In this document: piece after piece, positions 1-9,226 of the stretch
How the letters are laid out: each line of letters opens with the position of its first letter
How positions within the stretch are numbered: position 1 is the stretch's first letter
Assembly (NCBI RefSeq): GCF_003330725.1
Contig: NZ_CP030843.1
Span: 62,001 to 126,000, forward strand
DNA: 64,000 nucleotides
Direction of reading: 5' to 3'
Origin: Acidisarcina polymorpha
GTDB taxonomy: Bacteria; Acidobacteriota; Terriglobia; Terriglobales; Acidobacteriaceae
The notes under the pieces: model-generated
What the model was told of the DNA's origin: nothing
Seen by the model: the letters and a program-made list of their open reading frames with translations, nothing else
The model's database searches: none
Position numbers and translations under genes: made by a program

Positions 1-348
1 AGCGTTTCGCCGCTTTGGCGTTCCGTGTTGGCGAAAGATAAAATCGATCGTGTTTCCTTCCTTGTCGAGCGCTCGGTACAGATAGACCCATTCGCCGCGA
101 ACTCTCACGTAAGTCTCATCGACCCGCCAGCTCGTTGACTGCGGCCGACGCCACTGCCCGCGCAGTCGCTTTTCCATCTCGGGCGCATAGCGCTGAACCC
201 AACGATAGAGCGTGGAATGATCGACGCTCACGCCCCGCTCACCCATCATCTGCTCCAGATCGCGATAGCTGATCCCATAGCGGCAGTACCAACGCACACC
301 CCAAAGGATAATCCCGCCCTCAAACTGGCGCCACTTGAACTCTGACAT
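1..348 (-). pseudogene. IS6-family transposase, N-terminal part, frameshifted
   Basis: The ATG at 348 opens a protein with the IS6 N-terminal pattern: an aromatic-rich GVRWYCRYGISYRDLEQMM segment (HTH region) and then VDETYV, which holds the first Asp of the DDE triad. After IDF the frame goes wrong. In the +1 frame the conserved FYLSPTRNAKAAKR segment appears, so one T appears to be missing from the T run at 40-43 (A run on the plus strand). The second Asp and Glu lie outside the window. The gene may be dead or the lesion may be a homopolymer sequencing error. Confidence 0.8.
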
Positions 349-409
349 GGTCAACTCCCCTCGCTTTCAAGTCATTCTCTGGTCGCCAACGAAACTTTGC
401 AACAGAGCC
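1..409 (-). mobile_element. IS6-family insertion sequence, 5' end, cut by window edge
   Basis: One end of an IS6-family element. The terminal inverted repeat GGCTCTGTTGCAAA reads inward on the minus strand from 409 to 396, and the transposase start follows about 50 bases later. The rest lies beyond the left edge. The element truncates the CRTAC1-type gene that resumes at 411. Its subterminal bases differ from the complete IS6 copy at 2981-3796, so the two are different IS6 members. Confidence 0.85.
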
Positions 410-410
410 G

Positions 411-953
411 CTCGGGGACACTTCCTACATGCAGCGAAAGATCTTGTATCGCAATCGTGGCAATGGAAGCTTCGAAGACGTTTCGGCGCGCGCCGGTTCT
501 GGCATTGCCTTGAAACGTTCATCCCGCGGGGTCGCTTTCGGAGACATTTTCAACACCGGTCAAACTGACATTCTCGTCAGCAATATGAACGAATCGCCCA
601 CGCTGTTGCGCAACTATACGAGACCGAAATTCTCATCTCTCACGATCCAACTCCGGGGAAAAGCACCCAATCTGTTTGCAATCGGAGGCCGCGTTTCCGT
701 TGTGCCGGGCACCCTGCACATGATGAATGAAGTTCAAAGCGGCGGAAGCTATCTCTCGCAAAATGACCTTCGATTGCGCTTCGGGCTAGGCAGTGCGACT
801 AAGGCAGATCGAGTACTGATACGTTGGCCAGACGGACACGAAGACGCACTGGAGAATGTCGCCGCTGGCCAATATCTCACGGTCGCTTATGGCGGAAAAA
901 TCCTGTCTGCCGTGCCGTACGGAGAAACCCCGGGGAAGTTGAAGAAGCATTAG
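411..953 (+). pseudogene. CRTAC1 family (ASPIC/UnbV) protein, C-terminal fragment
   Basis: C-terminal part of a secreted FG-GAP/ASPIC-UnbV protein. It closely matches the C-terminus of the gene at 4326-6110: LYRNRGNGSFEDVS (FG-GAP-like repeat), SSRGVAFGD, MNEVQSGGSYLSQNDLRLRF and the RWPDG motif of the ASPIC/UnbV domain. The reading frame is open back to 411 (LGDTSYMQRK), directly against the IS6 end at 409, so the insertion removed the first ~400 residues. The ATG at 429 is internal and probably not a true start. Stop at 951-953. Probably not functional. Confidence 0.85.
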
Positions 954-1153
954 CCGCCGACAATTACGGGGTGCCGCGCAGTCGGACTTTGCGGGTATCG
1001 ACAAGTATGGGATGAGCAATTAGGATGGTGCAATTCGGTCTGGTCGAATTCTTTTGGGTCGATGCGATCCGCTAACTGAGTGGGTTTGGTGAAGCAGACA
1101 ATGTATCAAACCATCCAATCTAAAACTTAAAAGAATAAGTAGGAGTAACTGTT

Positions 1154-2788
1154 ATGCACTCCCTAGCGAAAACGTTTACCAGGCGGCTGTCACTGGCATT
1201 TACCATCCTTCTGTCTGCACTCCAGCTCTCTGCGCAGTCAAACACCCCACCTTTAGCAAAAAGTGCTCTGCCACCTCTGGCATGGTCGTCCTGGAACAGC
1301 TTCTCCAATTTAATCGACTCGAATATCACCATGCAGCAGGCTCGCGCGCTCGCTTCTTCGGGCTTGCAGAAGGCTGGCTATCAGTACGTCAACATTGACG
1401 AAGGCTGGTGGCTGGGCGACCGCGACGCGGAGGGGCACTTCATCGTTGACCCCAAAAAATGGCCTGCGATTGCTCCGGGCGACAAGCCCGGCAATATGGC
1501 GAACATCGTCCGCTACATCCATTCGCTAGGTCTCAAAGCCGGCATGTATACCGACGCCGGCACAGAGGGTTGTTCCATATTTCCGGATATCGGTCCGGCC
1601 TACTTCCATGTGGGTAGCCAAGGCCATTATGAGCAGGATTTTCTGCAGTTTGCCCAATGGGGCTTCGATTACGTCAAGGTGGATTGGTGCGGCGGTGACA
1701 AGGCGAATCTCAGCGCCGATGTGCAGTACGGCGAAATCGCACGGGCGATTTCGCGCGCAGAACAGATCACCGGCAAACGCCTCTACTATTCCATCTGCAA
1801 TTGGGGCAAGCAGGGCCCGTGGACATGGGGGCCCGGCGTTGGAGGTTCCCCGCAGGATATCTGGCGCGTAAGCGATGACATCGTCGCACCGGTTGTCGAA
1901 GCCGGGCCAAATCATGGCCGCAAAGTCGCCTTCGACAAGATGCTGCGCAATTTCGATCAGGGGGTTCATCCGGAGGCGCAACACACCGGCTATTACAACG
2001 ATCCTGACATGATGGTGCTAGGCATGCCAGGGTTAAACGCCGAACAAAATCGTCTGCACATGGCTCTATGGGCAATCTCTGGCGCACCGCTCATCATCGG
2101 CGCCGATATCACCAAGCTCGATGCGGATACTCTGGCCATCCTCAGCAATCCGGACGCAATCGCCATCGATCAGGACCCACTCGGCCTGCAAGCAGTCAAG
2201 GTGAAAGAAATATCCTCCGGCCTTGAGGTCTGGTCGAAATTTCAGCAGACGCCGGGGTTACGAGCGGTCCTGCTCTTGAATCGGACTTATTTCCCGGCGC
2301 CGATGTCGGTCGATTGGGCCGACCTTGGCTTGGAAGCCGATTCCGCCTCAGTTCGCGACGTTTGGGCAGGGAAGGATATGGGCCAGCTGAAGGGGCCCTT
2401 TGCAGCGACGGTCCCAGCCCAGGCGGGATTGTTGCTGATCGTGCGCGGATCGGAAGGGGAGTTTGCGCACTACAAGCCTGACGCGGACATTAGTGCCGGT
2501 GAAAAAGCGATAACTGACCCGCAGACGGTATTCGCGGGCGTCTCGCAGGTATCATCGCCGTTCGCTCAGGTCAAGATCACCTTCACGAATTCTGCAAAGA
2601 TCACAAAAGTTATTGATCTGTATGCCAACGCTGAAACAAGCACACGAGTGGCCTTTCCGCCTACAGGAGCGGCCGAGGCATCGGTGTGGATTCAGGCGAA
2701 ACTCGATCGCGCGGGCAAAACCAATGAGCTTAATTTTTCTGCAGCGCCGGACTCCGAATTAAAAATACGAGCAATCGATGTTCATTAA
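1154..2788 (+). CDS. Glycoside hydrolase family 27 (alpha-galactosidase-like), secreted
   Basis: A 544-residue exported glycosidase. GH27 enzymes hydrolyse alpha-galactosides (some beta-L-arabinopyranosides) by a retaining mechanism. A signal peptide covers residues 1-28 (basic RR, hydrophobic stretch, LSAQS). Family motifs appear in order: PPLAWSSWNSF near residue 40, YVNIDEGWW near 80, YVKVDWCGGD with the nucleophile Asp near 178, WRVSDDI with the acid/base Asp near 240, and ISGAPLIIGADI near 320. A beta-rich C-terminal region follows. Upstream are AT-rich sequence and a weak purine stretch (AGTAGGAG) near 1140. The gene lies between two IS6 elements and next to CRTAC1 genes, which suggests use of extracellular polysaccharide. 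Substrate is not deducible. Confidence 0.9.
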   Translation: MHSLAKTFTRRLSLAFTILLSALQLSAQSNTPPLAKSALPPLAWSSWNSFSNLIDSNITMQQARALASSGLQKAGYQYVNIDEGWWLGDRDAEGHFIVDPKKWPAIAPGDKPGNMANIVRYIHSLGLKAGMYTDAGTEGCSIFPDIGPAYFHVGSQGHYEQDFLQFAQWGFDYVKVDWCGGDKANLSADVQYGEIARAISRAEQITGKRLYYSICNWGKQGPWTWGPGVGGSPQDIWRVSDDIVAPVVEAGPNHGRKVAFDKMLRNFDQGVHPEAQHTGYYNDPDMMVLGMPGLNAEQNRLHMALWAISGAPLIIGADITKLDADTLAILSNPDAIAIDQDPLGLQAVKVKEISSGLEVWSKFQQTPGLRAVLLLNRTYFPAPMSVDWADLGLEADSASVRDVWAGKDMGQLKGPFAATVPAQAGLLLIVRGSEGEFAHYKPDADISAGEKAITDPQTVFAGVSQVSSPFAQVKITFTNSAKITKVIDLYANAETSTRVAFPPTGAAEASVWIQAKLDRAGKTNELNFSAAPDSELKIRAIDVH

Positions 2789-2863
2789 TCGAGAAATGTC
2801 GAGCACCCCCGGCAGGTGCGGGATTGTGATTACAAGAGATTCGAAGTACAAGGTGACCCATTC

Positions 2864-2980
2864 ATGAAAGCAGTCCGTGCCAATGCATTCATTTGTTTTT
2901 TCGTACTCGCCTTCTTGGCAGCGACGATCTCCTCGTCGCAAGCCGCGGCACAGTCTACCCAGTGGACCCTGGAGTCTCCT
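2864..2980 (+). pseudogene. Secreted protein, N-terminal fragment interrupted by IS6
   Basis: An ATG at 2864 starts a clear signal peptide (hydrophobic core AFICFFVLAFLAATISS, then SQAAAQS) followed by TQWTLESPG, where the IS6 terminal repeat begins at 2981. The continuation may be the fragment at 3797-4257, but no 8-bp target duplication flanks the element, so sequence has probably been lost. Function unknown. Confidence 0.6.
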
Positions 2981-3796
2981 GGCTCTGTTGCATTAACCGC
3001 CTGACAGGAGCTTTGAGCAGGAGCGTGGCGGTTAGGATGAGTCATGTTCAAGCGTCGCCGCTTTCCCGTTGAGATCATTCTGCTTTGTGTCCGCTGGTAC
3101 TGCAAGTACGGCATCAGCTATCGGGATTTGGTGGAGATGATGGAGGAGCGTGGCGTGGAAGTGGACCCGTCAACGATCATGCGCTGGGTACATCGGTTTG
3201 CGCCTGAGTTGGAAAAGCGGGTGCGCTGGTATCAAGGCTATCGAGCGACGTCCTGGCGCGTGGACGAGACGTATGTGAAGGTGGGCGGCCGGTGGAAGTA
3301 CCTGTTTCGGGCCGTTGATAAGCACGGCCGCTTGATCGACTTCATGTTGGCAGATCGCCGCAATACCCGGGCAGCCTATCCTTTCCTGGGAAAAGCGTTG
3401 ACTACGATGCGCAACTGGCCGCCTTCTTCGATTACCACGGACCAGCTCGGCTCCTACCCGACGGCTATCGGCCGATTGCAACGAGAGGGCAAGCTGTCGG
3501 TCGACGTGAAACACCGGACCTGCAAATACCTGAACAACATCATCGAAGCCGATCATGGCGCGCTCAAGCGAGTCATTCGTCCTACACGAGGCTTCCAGAC
3601 CATGAATACCGCCTCGGCTACGATCAAGGGCTTCGAGGTGATGCGGATGATCCGCCGCGGTCATTGCCTCACATGCAAGCCGCACGTCAAGGACGAGGTG
3701 CGTTTCGTCAACAAGCTGTTCGATGTCTACTCCAGCGCCGCTTGATCATCGCAACCCTATCCCAACTGCGCCAACCAAAGTTAATGCAACAGAGCC
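2981..3796 (+). mobile_element. Complete IS6-family insertion sequence (816 bp)
   Basis: Perfect 17-bp terminal inverted repeats bound the element: GGCTCTGTTGCATTAAC at 2981-2997 and its complement at 3780-3796. It carries one intact transposase. The 8 bases on each side (AGTCTCCT and CGAAATTC) do not match, so the usual IS6 target duplication is absent. Adjacent deletion or recombination with another IS6 copy after insertion would explain this. Confidence 0.93.
3044..3745 (+). CDS. IS6-family DDE transposase
   Basis: A 233-residue transposase of normal IS6 length. It makes the replicative strand transfer that fuses replicons into cointegrates. The N-terminal region carries CVRWYCKYGISYRDLVEMM. 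The catalytic triad is complete: Asp in WRVDETYV (about residue 73), Asp in TTDQLGSYP (about 132), Glu in NNIIEADHG (about 167). The ATG lies 47 bases inside the left terminal repeat region. This is the only apparently intact IS6 transposase in the window and a candidate driver of the rearrangements seen here. Confidence 0.95.
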   Translation: MFKRRRFPVEIILLCVRWYCKYGISYRDLVEMMEERGVEVDPSTIMRWVHRFAPELEKRVRWYQGYRATSWRVDETYVKVGGRWKYLFRAVDKHGRLIDFMLADRRNTRAAYPFLGKALTTMRNWPPSSITTDQLGSYPTAIGRLQREGKLSVDVKHRTCKYLNNIIEADHGALKRVIRPTRGFQTMNTASATIKGFEVMRMIRRGHCLTCKPHVKDEVRFVNKLFDVYSSAA

Positions 3797-4257
3797 CGAA
3801 ATTCGTCTACGCGGCTGGCATTTCGCCGACGCTGACTCAGAACGTTGTCAAGGTCGGGACTCCGACCTTCTCTCCATTAGGCGGGGTATACCCGGCGCCC
3901 ATCGCGGTCACTCTCTCCTTACCTTCGGCAGGGGCGATGATTTACTACACCACCAACGGCGCAATTCCTACGACCCAATCTGCGCTGTACACGGCACCGA
4001 TCGCTGTTTCCCAGGATGAGACAATTCAGGCCATCGCAGCATTGAGCGGAGGCGCAACAAGCGCGGTCGGCGTCTCAAACTACACGATCAACTCGGTCGC
4101 TGTTCCAACCACGACGTCAATCCAATCCTCGGTCAATCCTTCGCCTGGCGGGGAACCGATCACGTTTACCGCCACCGTCACCACGGCCTCCGGGCCGGCC
4201 TCCGGGACAGTCACTTTCAGTCATGGAGCCGTAGCAATGGGAACGATAACGCTGTAG
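3797..4257 (+). pseudogene. Secreted protein fragment: chitobiase C-terminal-like plus Ig-like domain
   Basis: The open frame continues out of the IS6 right end and reads PKFVYAAGISPTLTQN at first. It then has a segment of the chitobiase/beta-hexosaminidase C-terminal type (FSPLGGVYPAPIAVTLS, IYYTTNGAIPT) and the start of a bacterial Ig-like repeat (TTSIQSSVNPSPGG, TFTATVT). It stops at 4255-4257 in mid-domain (GAVAMGTITL then TAG). Such modules are typical of large acidobacterial extracellular proteins. It lacks a start and may be the rest of the gene begun at 2864. Confidence 0.6.
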
Positions 4258-4325
4258 GCGCATTCAGGCGACGTGATTTACAAGGAACCAGAGTATTAGC
4301 CATCTCTCCATGCCCACGCGTCGAG

Positions 4326-6110
4326 TTAAGCATTCTTCAGCTTGAGTGGACAAGGCTGGTAAGGCGTATCACTTACAACACGACCGCCATAAGCAATAGT
4401 GACGAAGCGATTCGCGGAGACGTCCTTTAGGGTGTCTTCCTTACCATCAGGCCAGCGGACCACTACCTTGTCAGCCGCACCTGCGTTTCCGAGGCCAAAG
4501 CGCAGGCGAAGATCGTTTTGCGAAAGATAGCTGCCGCCGCTGCGCACCTCATTCATCATGTGGAGTTTTCCGGCAGTGACAGTTACTCGCGCGCCAAAGC
4601 CAAATACATTCGGCGGCTGTCCTTGAAGTCGTATGGTCAAGGACGACGCTTTGTACGACATGGTGTTGCGTAATAGCGTTGGCGTCTCATTCATGTTGGA
4701 GATTAGGATATCGGTGCTGCCAGTGTTGAAGAGATCGCCAAAAGCGACTCCGCGCGAAGAGCGTTTCAGACCGATGCCCGCGCCGCTACGAACCGAGACA
4801 TCCTCGAAAGTCCCGTCTCCGCGGTTTCTGTAGAGGATTTTGCGCTGTTTGTATGAAGTGTCTCCGAGTGCTTTGTCGACCTCGGGGTAAACGTGGCCGT
4901 TGGCCATAAAGATGTCTGGCCAGCCGTCGTCGTCGAAGTCCAGGAAACCACACCCCCAACCGACGAAACTGGTATTCACGCCGAGACCGCCGCGAAAGGT
5001 CACGTCGTCGAAGGTGCCATCGCCGCGATTGTGATAGAGCGTGCTGGTATCCTGCTCGAAATTAGTCTTGACCAGGTCGAAGAAGCCGTCGCCATCATAG
5101 TCGCCAGCATCGGTTCCCATGCCGCTCTGTTCGCGGCCGTCTTCGTTGTAAGCGACTCCTGCAAGCGCTCCCACCTCGCTGAAGGTGCCGTCATGGTTGT
5201 TGCGATAGAGCAGGCTGGCCGTCGAATCATTGGCGACGTAAATGTCCGGCCAGCCGTCGTTGTTGTAATCGACAACCAGAGGCGTAAAACCGTAGTGCTT
5301 GTCACTTAGAATGCCGGCCTTTTCAGTAACATCTTCAAATTTGCCGTTGCCGGTATTTCGATAGAGCGTGTTCTTTGCACCCCTGAGTCCACGCGGTCCG
5401 CACATCACGGGTACGCCGCGCCACTTGCAGGTCTCTCCGTGTCCGGCATCGTGGCTCGTGGCTTCGGCGAAATCGACGTAGCGGGTCACAAACAAGTCGA
5501 GGTGTCCGTCGCGATCGTAATCAAGAAAAGCCGCGCCGGTACTATAGCTGTTTTCAGCGGTAATCAGGCCACAGTCTCGAGTCACGTCGGTAAATGTTCC
5601 GTCACCGTTGTTACGGTACAGCGCATTCTGACCGTAGAAGGTAACGAAGAGATCGAGCCAGCCGTTGCCGTTGTAGTCGCCGACGCACACACCTTGTCCC
5701 CATCCATGACGTGCCAGTCCGGCTTTCGCGGTTACATCGGTGAACGTGCCGTCGCGGTTGTTTTTGTAAAGCTTATTAGTTGGCGTGGGTCCTGTTGAAG
5801 GAGACAGGGTCGAGCCATTCACCAGGAAGAGATCGAGCCATCCATCGTTGTCGTAGTCGAACATGGCGACTCCACCGCCGGTGGTCTCGAGGATATAGCG
5901 CTTTTCATGGATGCCGCCAATAGTTGTCCGCTCATTCAGCCCGGCTATAGAAGCAATGTCTATAAAATTGGCTACAGGTGCGCCGGTCTTGGGTTGCACC
6001 TGTGGCTGAGGATGCGCAGACGCAATTTGGGCCAGCAATTTCGGCGGCGCGGATCCGGCCATGCCCGCGCCACAAAGCAAGCCGAGCATTCCGCGCCGTG
6101 AAAGTCTCAT
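4326..6110 (-). CDS. CRTAC1 family protein with FG-GAP repeats and ASPIC/UnbV domain, Tat-exported
   Basis: A 594-residue predicted exported protein. The N-terminus LSRRGMLGLLCGAGMAG is a twin-arginine signal. At least seven FG-GAP/VCBS-like repeats follow, each with a D-x-D-x-D-G calcium-type loop (FDYDNDGWLDLF, GDYNGNGWLDLF, LDYDRDGHLDLF, VDYNNDGWPDIY, GDYDGDGFFDL, LDFDDDGWPDIF), forming a presumed beta-propeller over residues 70-470. The C-terminus is an ASPIC/UnbV domain with RWPDGKED. These proteins are abundant in Acidobacteria and often sit near TPR genes, as here (6148). Ligand unknown. The fragment at 411-953 is a close paralog. Confidence 0.9.
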   Translation of the reverse strand: MRLSRRGMLGLLCGAGMAGSAPPKLLAQIASAHPQPQVQPKTGAPVANFIDIASIAGLNERTTIGGIHEKRYILETTGGGVAMFDYDNDGWLDLFLVNGSTLSPSTGPTPTNKLYKNNRDGTFTDVTAKAGLARHGWGQGVCVGDYNGNGWLDLFVTFYGQNALYRNNGDGTFTDVTRDCGLITAENSYSTGAAFLDYDRDGHLDLFVTRYVDFAEATSHDAGHGETCKWRGVPVMCGPRGLRGAKNTLYRNTGNGKFEDVTEKAGILSDKHYGFTPLVVDYNNDGWPDIYVANDSTASLLYRNNHDGTFSEVGALAGVAYNEDGREQSGMGTDAGDYDGDGFFDLVKTNFEQDTSTLYHNRGDGTFDDVTFRGGLGVNTSFVGWGCGFLDFDDDGWPDIFMANGHVYPEVDKALGDTSYKQRKILYRNRGDGTFEDVSVRSGAGIGLKRSSRGVAFGDLFNTGSTDILISNMNETPTLLRNTMSYKASSLTIRLQGQPPNVFGFGARVTVTAGKLHMMNEVRSGGSYLSQNDLRLRFGLGNAGAADKVVVRWPDGKEDTLKDVSANRFVTIAYGGRVVSDTPYQPCPLKLKNA

Positions 6111-6147
6111 TGGAAGAAGCCTCTCTGGCCCGTGACGACGCGATGTT

Positions 6148-6690
6148 TCATGGAGCTTCAGTTTCCTCGCTGGTGATCGGTGCGCCCTTCAACAACGTCG
6201 ACGAAGGAACCGCCTTGTTCATTTTCTGAGTGGTCTTCTGCAAGGTGTGGTCGCGCTCGCGCTTCTGCTTCAACTCGGTAAGCCTGGCATTCCACTCCGT
6301 CGCCTGAGCGGTATCGCCCATCCTCATCGAAGCGCGGGCCAGCAGGTAGTATGGGCCGTCTAAGTCCGGGGTCTGAGCCACGGCGGTTTTTAGTTCTCGG
6401 ATTGCGTCGCCGGCCTTGCCCGCATTAGCCAGCAACTTTCCCATCAGATAATGGTCCTCGCCGCCGGCCGCGGGTGACGAAACAGCCCTGATTGCGTAGA
6501 CCGTAGCCTGCTCAGGATTGCTGGCGCGATCAAATGCTATCGCTGCGTCATGCGCGAAGACAAGGTTGTTGGGAAGCAAATCAGAAGCCTTCTGGTAGTA
6601 GCCTGCTGCCTTGGCATAGTCGCCTTGTGTGAAATAGCAGAATCCCAGCAGATTGTAGGCAAGCGGCGCCGACGGATCCTCGATCGAAGC
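6148..6690 (-). pseudogene. TPR-repeat protein, N-terminally truncated
   Basis: About 180 C-terminal residues with tetratricopeptide repeats: PLAYNLLGFCYFTQGDYAKA, NLVFAHDAAIAFDRASN, HYLMGKLLANAGKAGDAI and PYYLLARASMRMGDTAQA. The genuine sequence starts near 6690. The open frame runs on to 6747 but there it only reads the antisense of the neighbouring hydrolase. TPR proteins commonly pair with CRTAC1 genes in Acidobacteria, and this one lies 38 bases upstream of the CRTAC1 start on the same strand, so the two were probably one transcription unit. The upstream half has been lost. Confidence 0.75.
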
Positions 6691-7558
6691 CGGACTTCTC
6701 AACGTCGGATACGCTGAAGCCGGACCCGCCACTGGTACCGCTGTCATTCTCCTGCACGGGTGGCCCTATGACATTTACAGCTTTGTCGATGTCGCCCCTT
6801 TGCTTGCCTCGGCGGGATACAAGGTGATCGTCCCTTATCTACGGGGCTATGGCACGACACGCTTGCTCTCGAGCGAGACACTTCGCAATGGACAGCAGTC
6901 GGTGGTTGCTCTCGACATCATTGCACTAATGGATGCGCTCAAGATCCAGAGGGCAATCATCGCGGGCTTCGATTGGGGAGCGCGGACGGCGGACATCATG
7001 GCGGCACTATGGCCGGAACGCTGCAAGGCGCTCGTCTCCGTAAGTGGCTATCTGATCGGCAGCCAGGCAGCCGGCAAGATGCCGTTGCCGCCCCAGGCCG
7101 AGTTCCAATGGTGGTACCAGTATTACTTCGCTACAGAGCGCGGCCGGGACGGATACGACAAATACCGTCGAGACTTTGCGAAGCTCATCTGGCGTCTCGC
7201 CTCACCCAAATGGAACTTCGATGATGCCACGTTCGATCGCAGCGCGGCGTCTTTCGATAACCCCGACCACGTCGCCATTGTCATTCACAACTATCGATGG
7301 CGCCTAGGCCTAGCTGAGGGCGAGCCGAAATACGACGGTTTTGAAAAACAACTCGCCCAGGGCCCCGCCATTAAGATTCCCACGATTACCCTTGAAGGCG
7401 ATGCCAATGGCGCACCGCACCCGAGTCCGGCTGCCTATGCCCACAAATTCGCCGGGAAATATCAACACCGGGACGTTACAGGCGGTGTGGGTCACAACCT
7501 TCCGCAGGAGTCCCCGAACGCTTTTGCTCAAGCTGTAATCGACGTTGATGCGATGTGA
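6691..7558 (+). pseudogene. Alpha/beta hydrolase (epoxide-hydrolase-like), N-terminally truncated
   Basis: The fold is clear from GLLNVGYAEAGPATGTAVIL onward: oxyanion-hole HGWPYD, strand IVPYLRGYGTT, nucleophile elbow GFDWGA (Asp nucleophile, as in epoxide hydrolases and dehalogenases), lid region WWYQYYFATERG, and terminal GGVGHNLPQE with the catalytic His. Family members have a signal peptide or leader before GLLNVGYAEAG. Here that part is replaced by the tail-truncated TPR gene at about 6690, so no native start exists. The first available start is a TTG at 6800, beyond the oxyanion hole, so the product is probably inactive. Confidence 0.75.
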
Positions 7559-7679
7559 CGGTGCACCGTGCAAGCGCAAGCCTGCTATGGACTTGCCTCC
7601 ATGAACGTTGACGACCAAAAACTACTTAGCGAAGTGAGTAATGGCGAGCCACCCACACATGAAGATCAGATGGCGCAAC

Positions 7680-7877
7680 TCAGGCAGGCCGTATCGCTTT
7701 CGTGCGCGTAGTGCGCGGCGCCTCGTAGGTCAAGCTCGAATGATTGGAAGTCGGATGCCACACCTTCGAGGCGCGACCGCTCTCGCGCATTCGTCGATCG
7801 GCTTCCAACCAGGAGGGTAGTTCTTCTTCAGGCTGAGTCCAGTGCGCGACCGAAGCTTCGTCACACCAGTTCAGAAG
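7680..7877 (-). pseudogene. DUF3291-like (monooxygenase-fold) protein, C-terminal fragment
   Basis: Reading the minus strand from 7877 gives LLNWCDEASVAHWTQPEEEL and then PSWLEADRRMRESGRASKVW, with a stop at 7680-7682. As I recall them, DUF3291-type small proteins end with a similar HWCDEA..VHW....ELPSW.EA.RRM..EGR.SKV.HPS pattern. The fragment ends exactly at the IS6 terminal repeat starting at 7878, so the first two thirds were removed by that element. No start codon remains. Confidence 0.55.
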
Positions 7878-8289
7878 GGCTCTGTTGCAAGATTGAAGTT
7901 ATGGGCGGAAAGAGTCTGAGACGTTTTCACATTCGTAGGTCAAGCAGTTTGAAGTAGAAGTCTTTCATCGATGAGCCCTACCGCCTCTGCAAGAGCACAA
8001 GGGCCAATGCCGAAAGCGCGTTCGACGATGCGCGCCTCACCCAAGATGTCACGCGTGAGATTGAAGACTGCCGCCTGACCCTTCCGTAAAGCACGCATCA
8101 CCTCAAAACCTTTGATCGTCGCATAGGCAGTCTTCAGCGTCTTGAAGCCCCGCACTGGACGAATGAGTTGTTTCAGCTTGCCATGATCGGCCTCGATGAC
8201 GTTGTTCAAATACTTGACCTGCCGATGCGTCGTTGTCTGGGGACATTTGCCTTCTGCCTTCAGTTCTGCAATCGCAATACCATAGGCCG
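7878..8289 (-). mobile_element. IS6-family remnant, 3' part of element and transposase
   Basis: The outer terminal repeat GGCTCTGTTGCAAGATTGAA starts at 7878. The transposase frame on the minus strand begins in mid-gene (AYGIAIAELKAEGKCPQTTT), keeps the third catalytic residue in NNVIEADHGKLKQL, and ends at 7940 (FGIGPCALAEAVGLIDERLL). The N-terminal two thirds, with both catalytic Asp residues, are missing. The break at about 8289 adjoins the relaxase remnant. A sister remnant in the opposite orientation lies at 51364-51572. Confidence 0.85.
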
Positions 8290-9226
8290 CTCGGGCGGCA
8301 TGAGTGCGGCGTCGCTGTTGCCGGTCGTCGCGGAAGGGGCGGGAGACAGAGCTGCCGGCTCGAACTGTTGGTTGCGCTGGCTGTTGTCGTCCTGCGATCC
8401 GCGCGCTTCGAGCCGCGCCCAGTGTTTCCCGTACTTTGCAAGAGATTCGAGTTGTTTATCGGCCTGCGGGGTGTAGGCGCTGTCGGCCGTCCGCTGGCCG
8501 TAATACTCCCATTGGTGATTGTGGTTGGCGTCGACAGGGCGGCTACGCGGAGCACCGTCAAGGATGGCCGCCAGGATGGCGCTCCGGTCGTGGTGGGTCG
8601 CCCTCATGCGGAGCGCGATCATACTTATCGAGAATGAAAATCTTGTTCTGGCCGTCGGGCAGCATCTTGATCGAGGTGACGCGGTAACGCTCGGCCTGCA
8701 CGGCGTCATGGTATTTCTCGAATTGTTGGAGTTCGAGAGAGGCAGCGGTGCCTTGGAATTTCTGATTTGGGACTGCTTGGCTGGGCGTCTCAGCTGGCGC
8801 GGGCTGGGGGTGTCTTGGTGATTCCCGGACTTGGGTTTCCTGGTTCCTGACCGCTGGGCTATCGGAGATGTAGAGATTGACCTCGCGGCCTTTTCGGGAG
8901 AGCACGGCGATCTCCCGGTCGCCCGGCGCGGGGTCGTGAGTGAAGAGTACTCGCTCCGGAGCTCCGGCCTTAACGCTCTCGATTGCGTAGCCATGTTCGA
9001 TGTGGCGGGCCTGGTCGGCGGTGAGCTTCGCGAGCGAACCTTTGTCGAGCCGTACTTCGAGATTGCTCGGGTCGATCGCCGTAACCGTCCCCAGTTCGCC
9101 TCTGCGGATGCCAACTCGGCGTCCGTGCGGGTGAACTGGACGCGGTCGCCTTTGGTGATTTCGCGCTGCTCTTGACGAAAGACGGTACTCTCGGCGGTCA
9201 TCGTTCTCGAAAGATGCGGATCAGGA
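8290..9226 (-). pseudogene. MobF relaxase C-terminal remnant (inverted, deleted copy)
   Basis: On the minus strand this matches the relaxase tail at about 47130-48708 nearly base for base. Examples are the start MTAESTVFRQEQREITKGDR and the end PSATTGNSDAALMPPER. Two lesions separate the copies. One base is missing near 9117 (GCCGAGTTGG against GCCGACGTTGG), which breaks the frame, and 642 bp equivalent to 47733-48374 are deleted, removing the RepB-like primase domain. The long open frame reported across 8260-9261 is an out-of-phase reading and not the native protein. It abuts an IS6 remnant on one side. Confidence 0.85.

Noticed and set aside
5439-5798. Plus-strand frames within the CRTAC1 gene
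   Set aside because: Antisense shadows of the D-x-D-x-D-G repeats.
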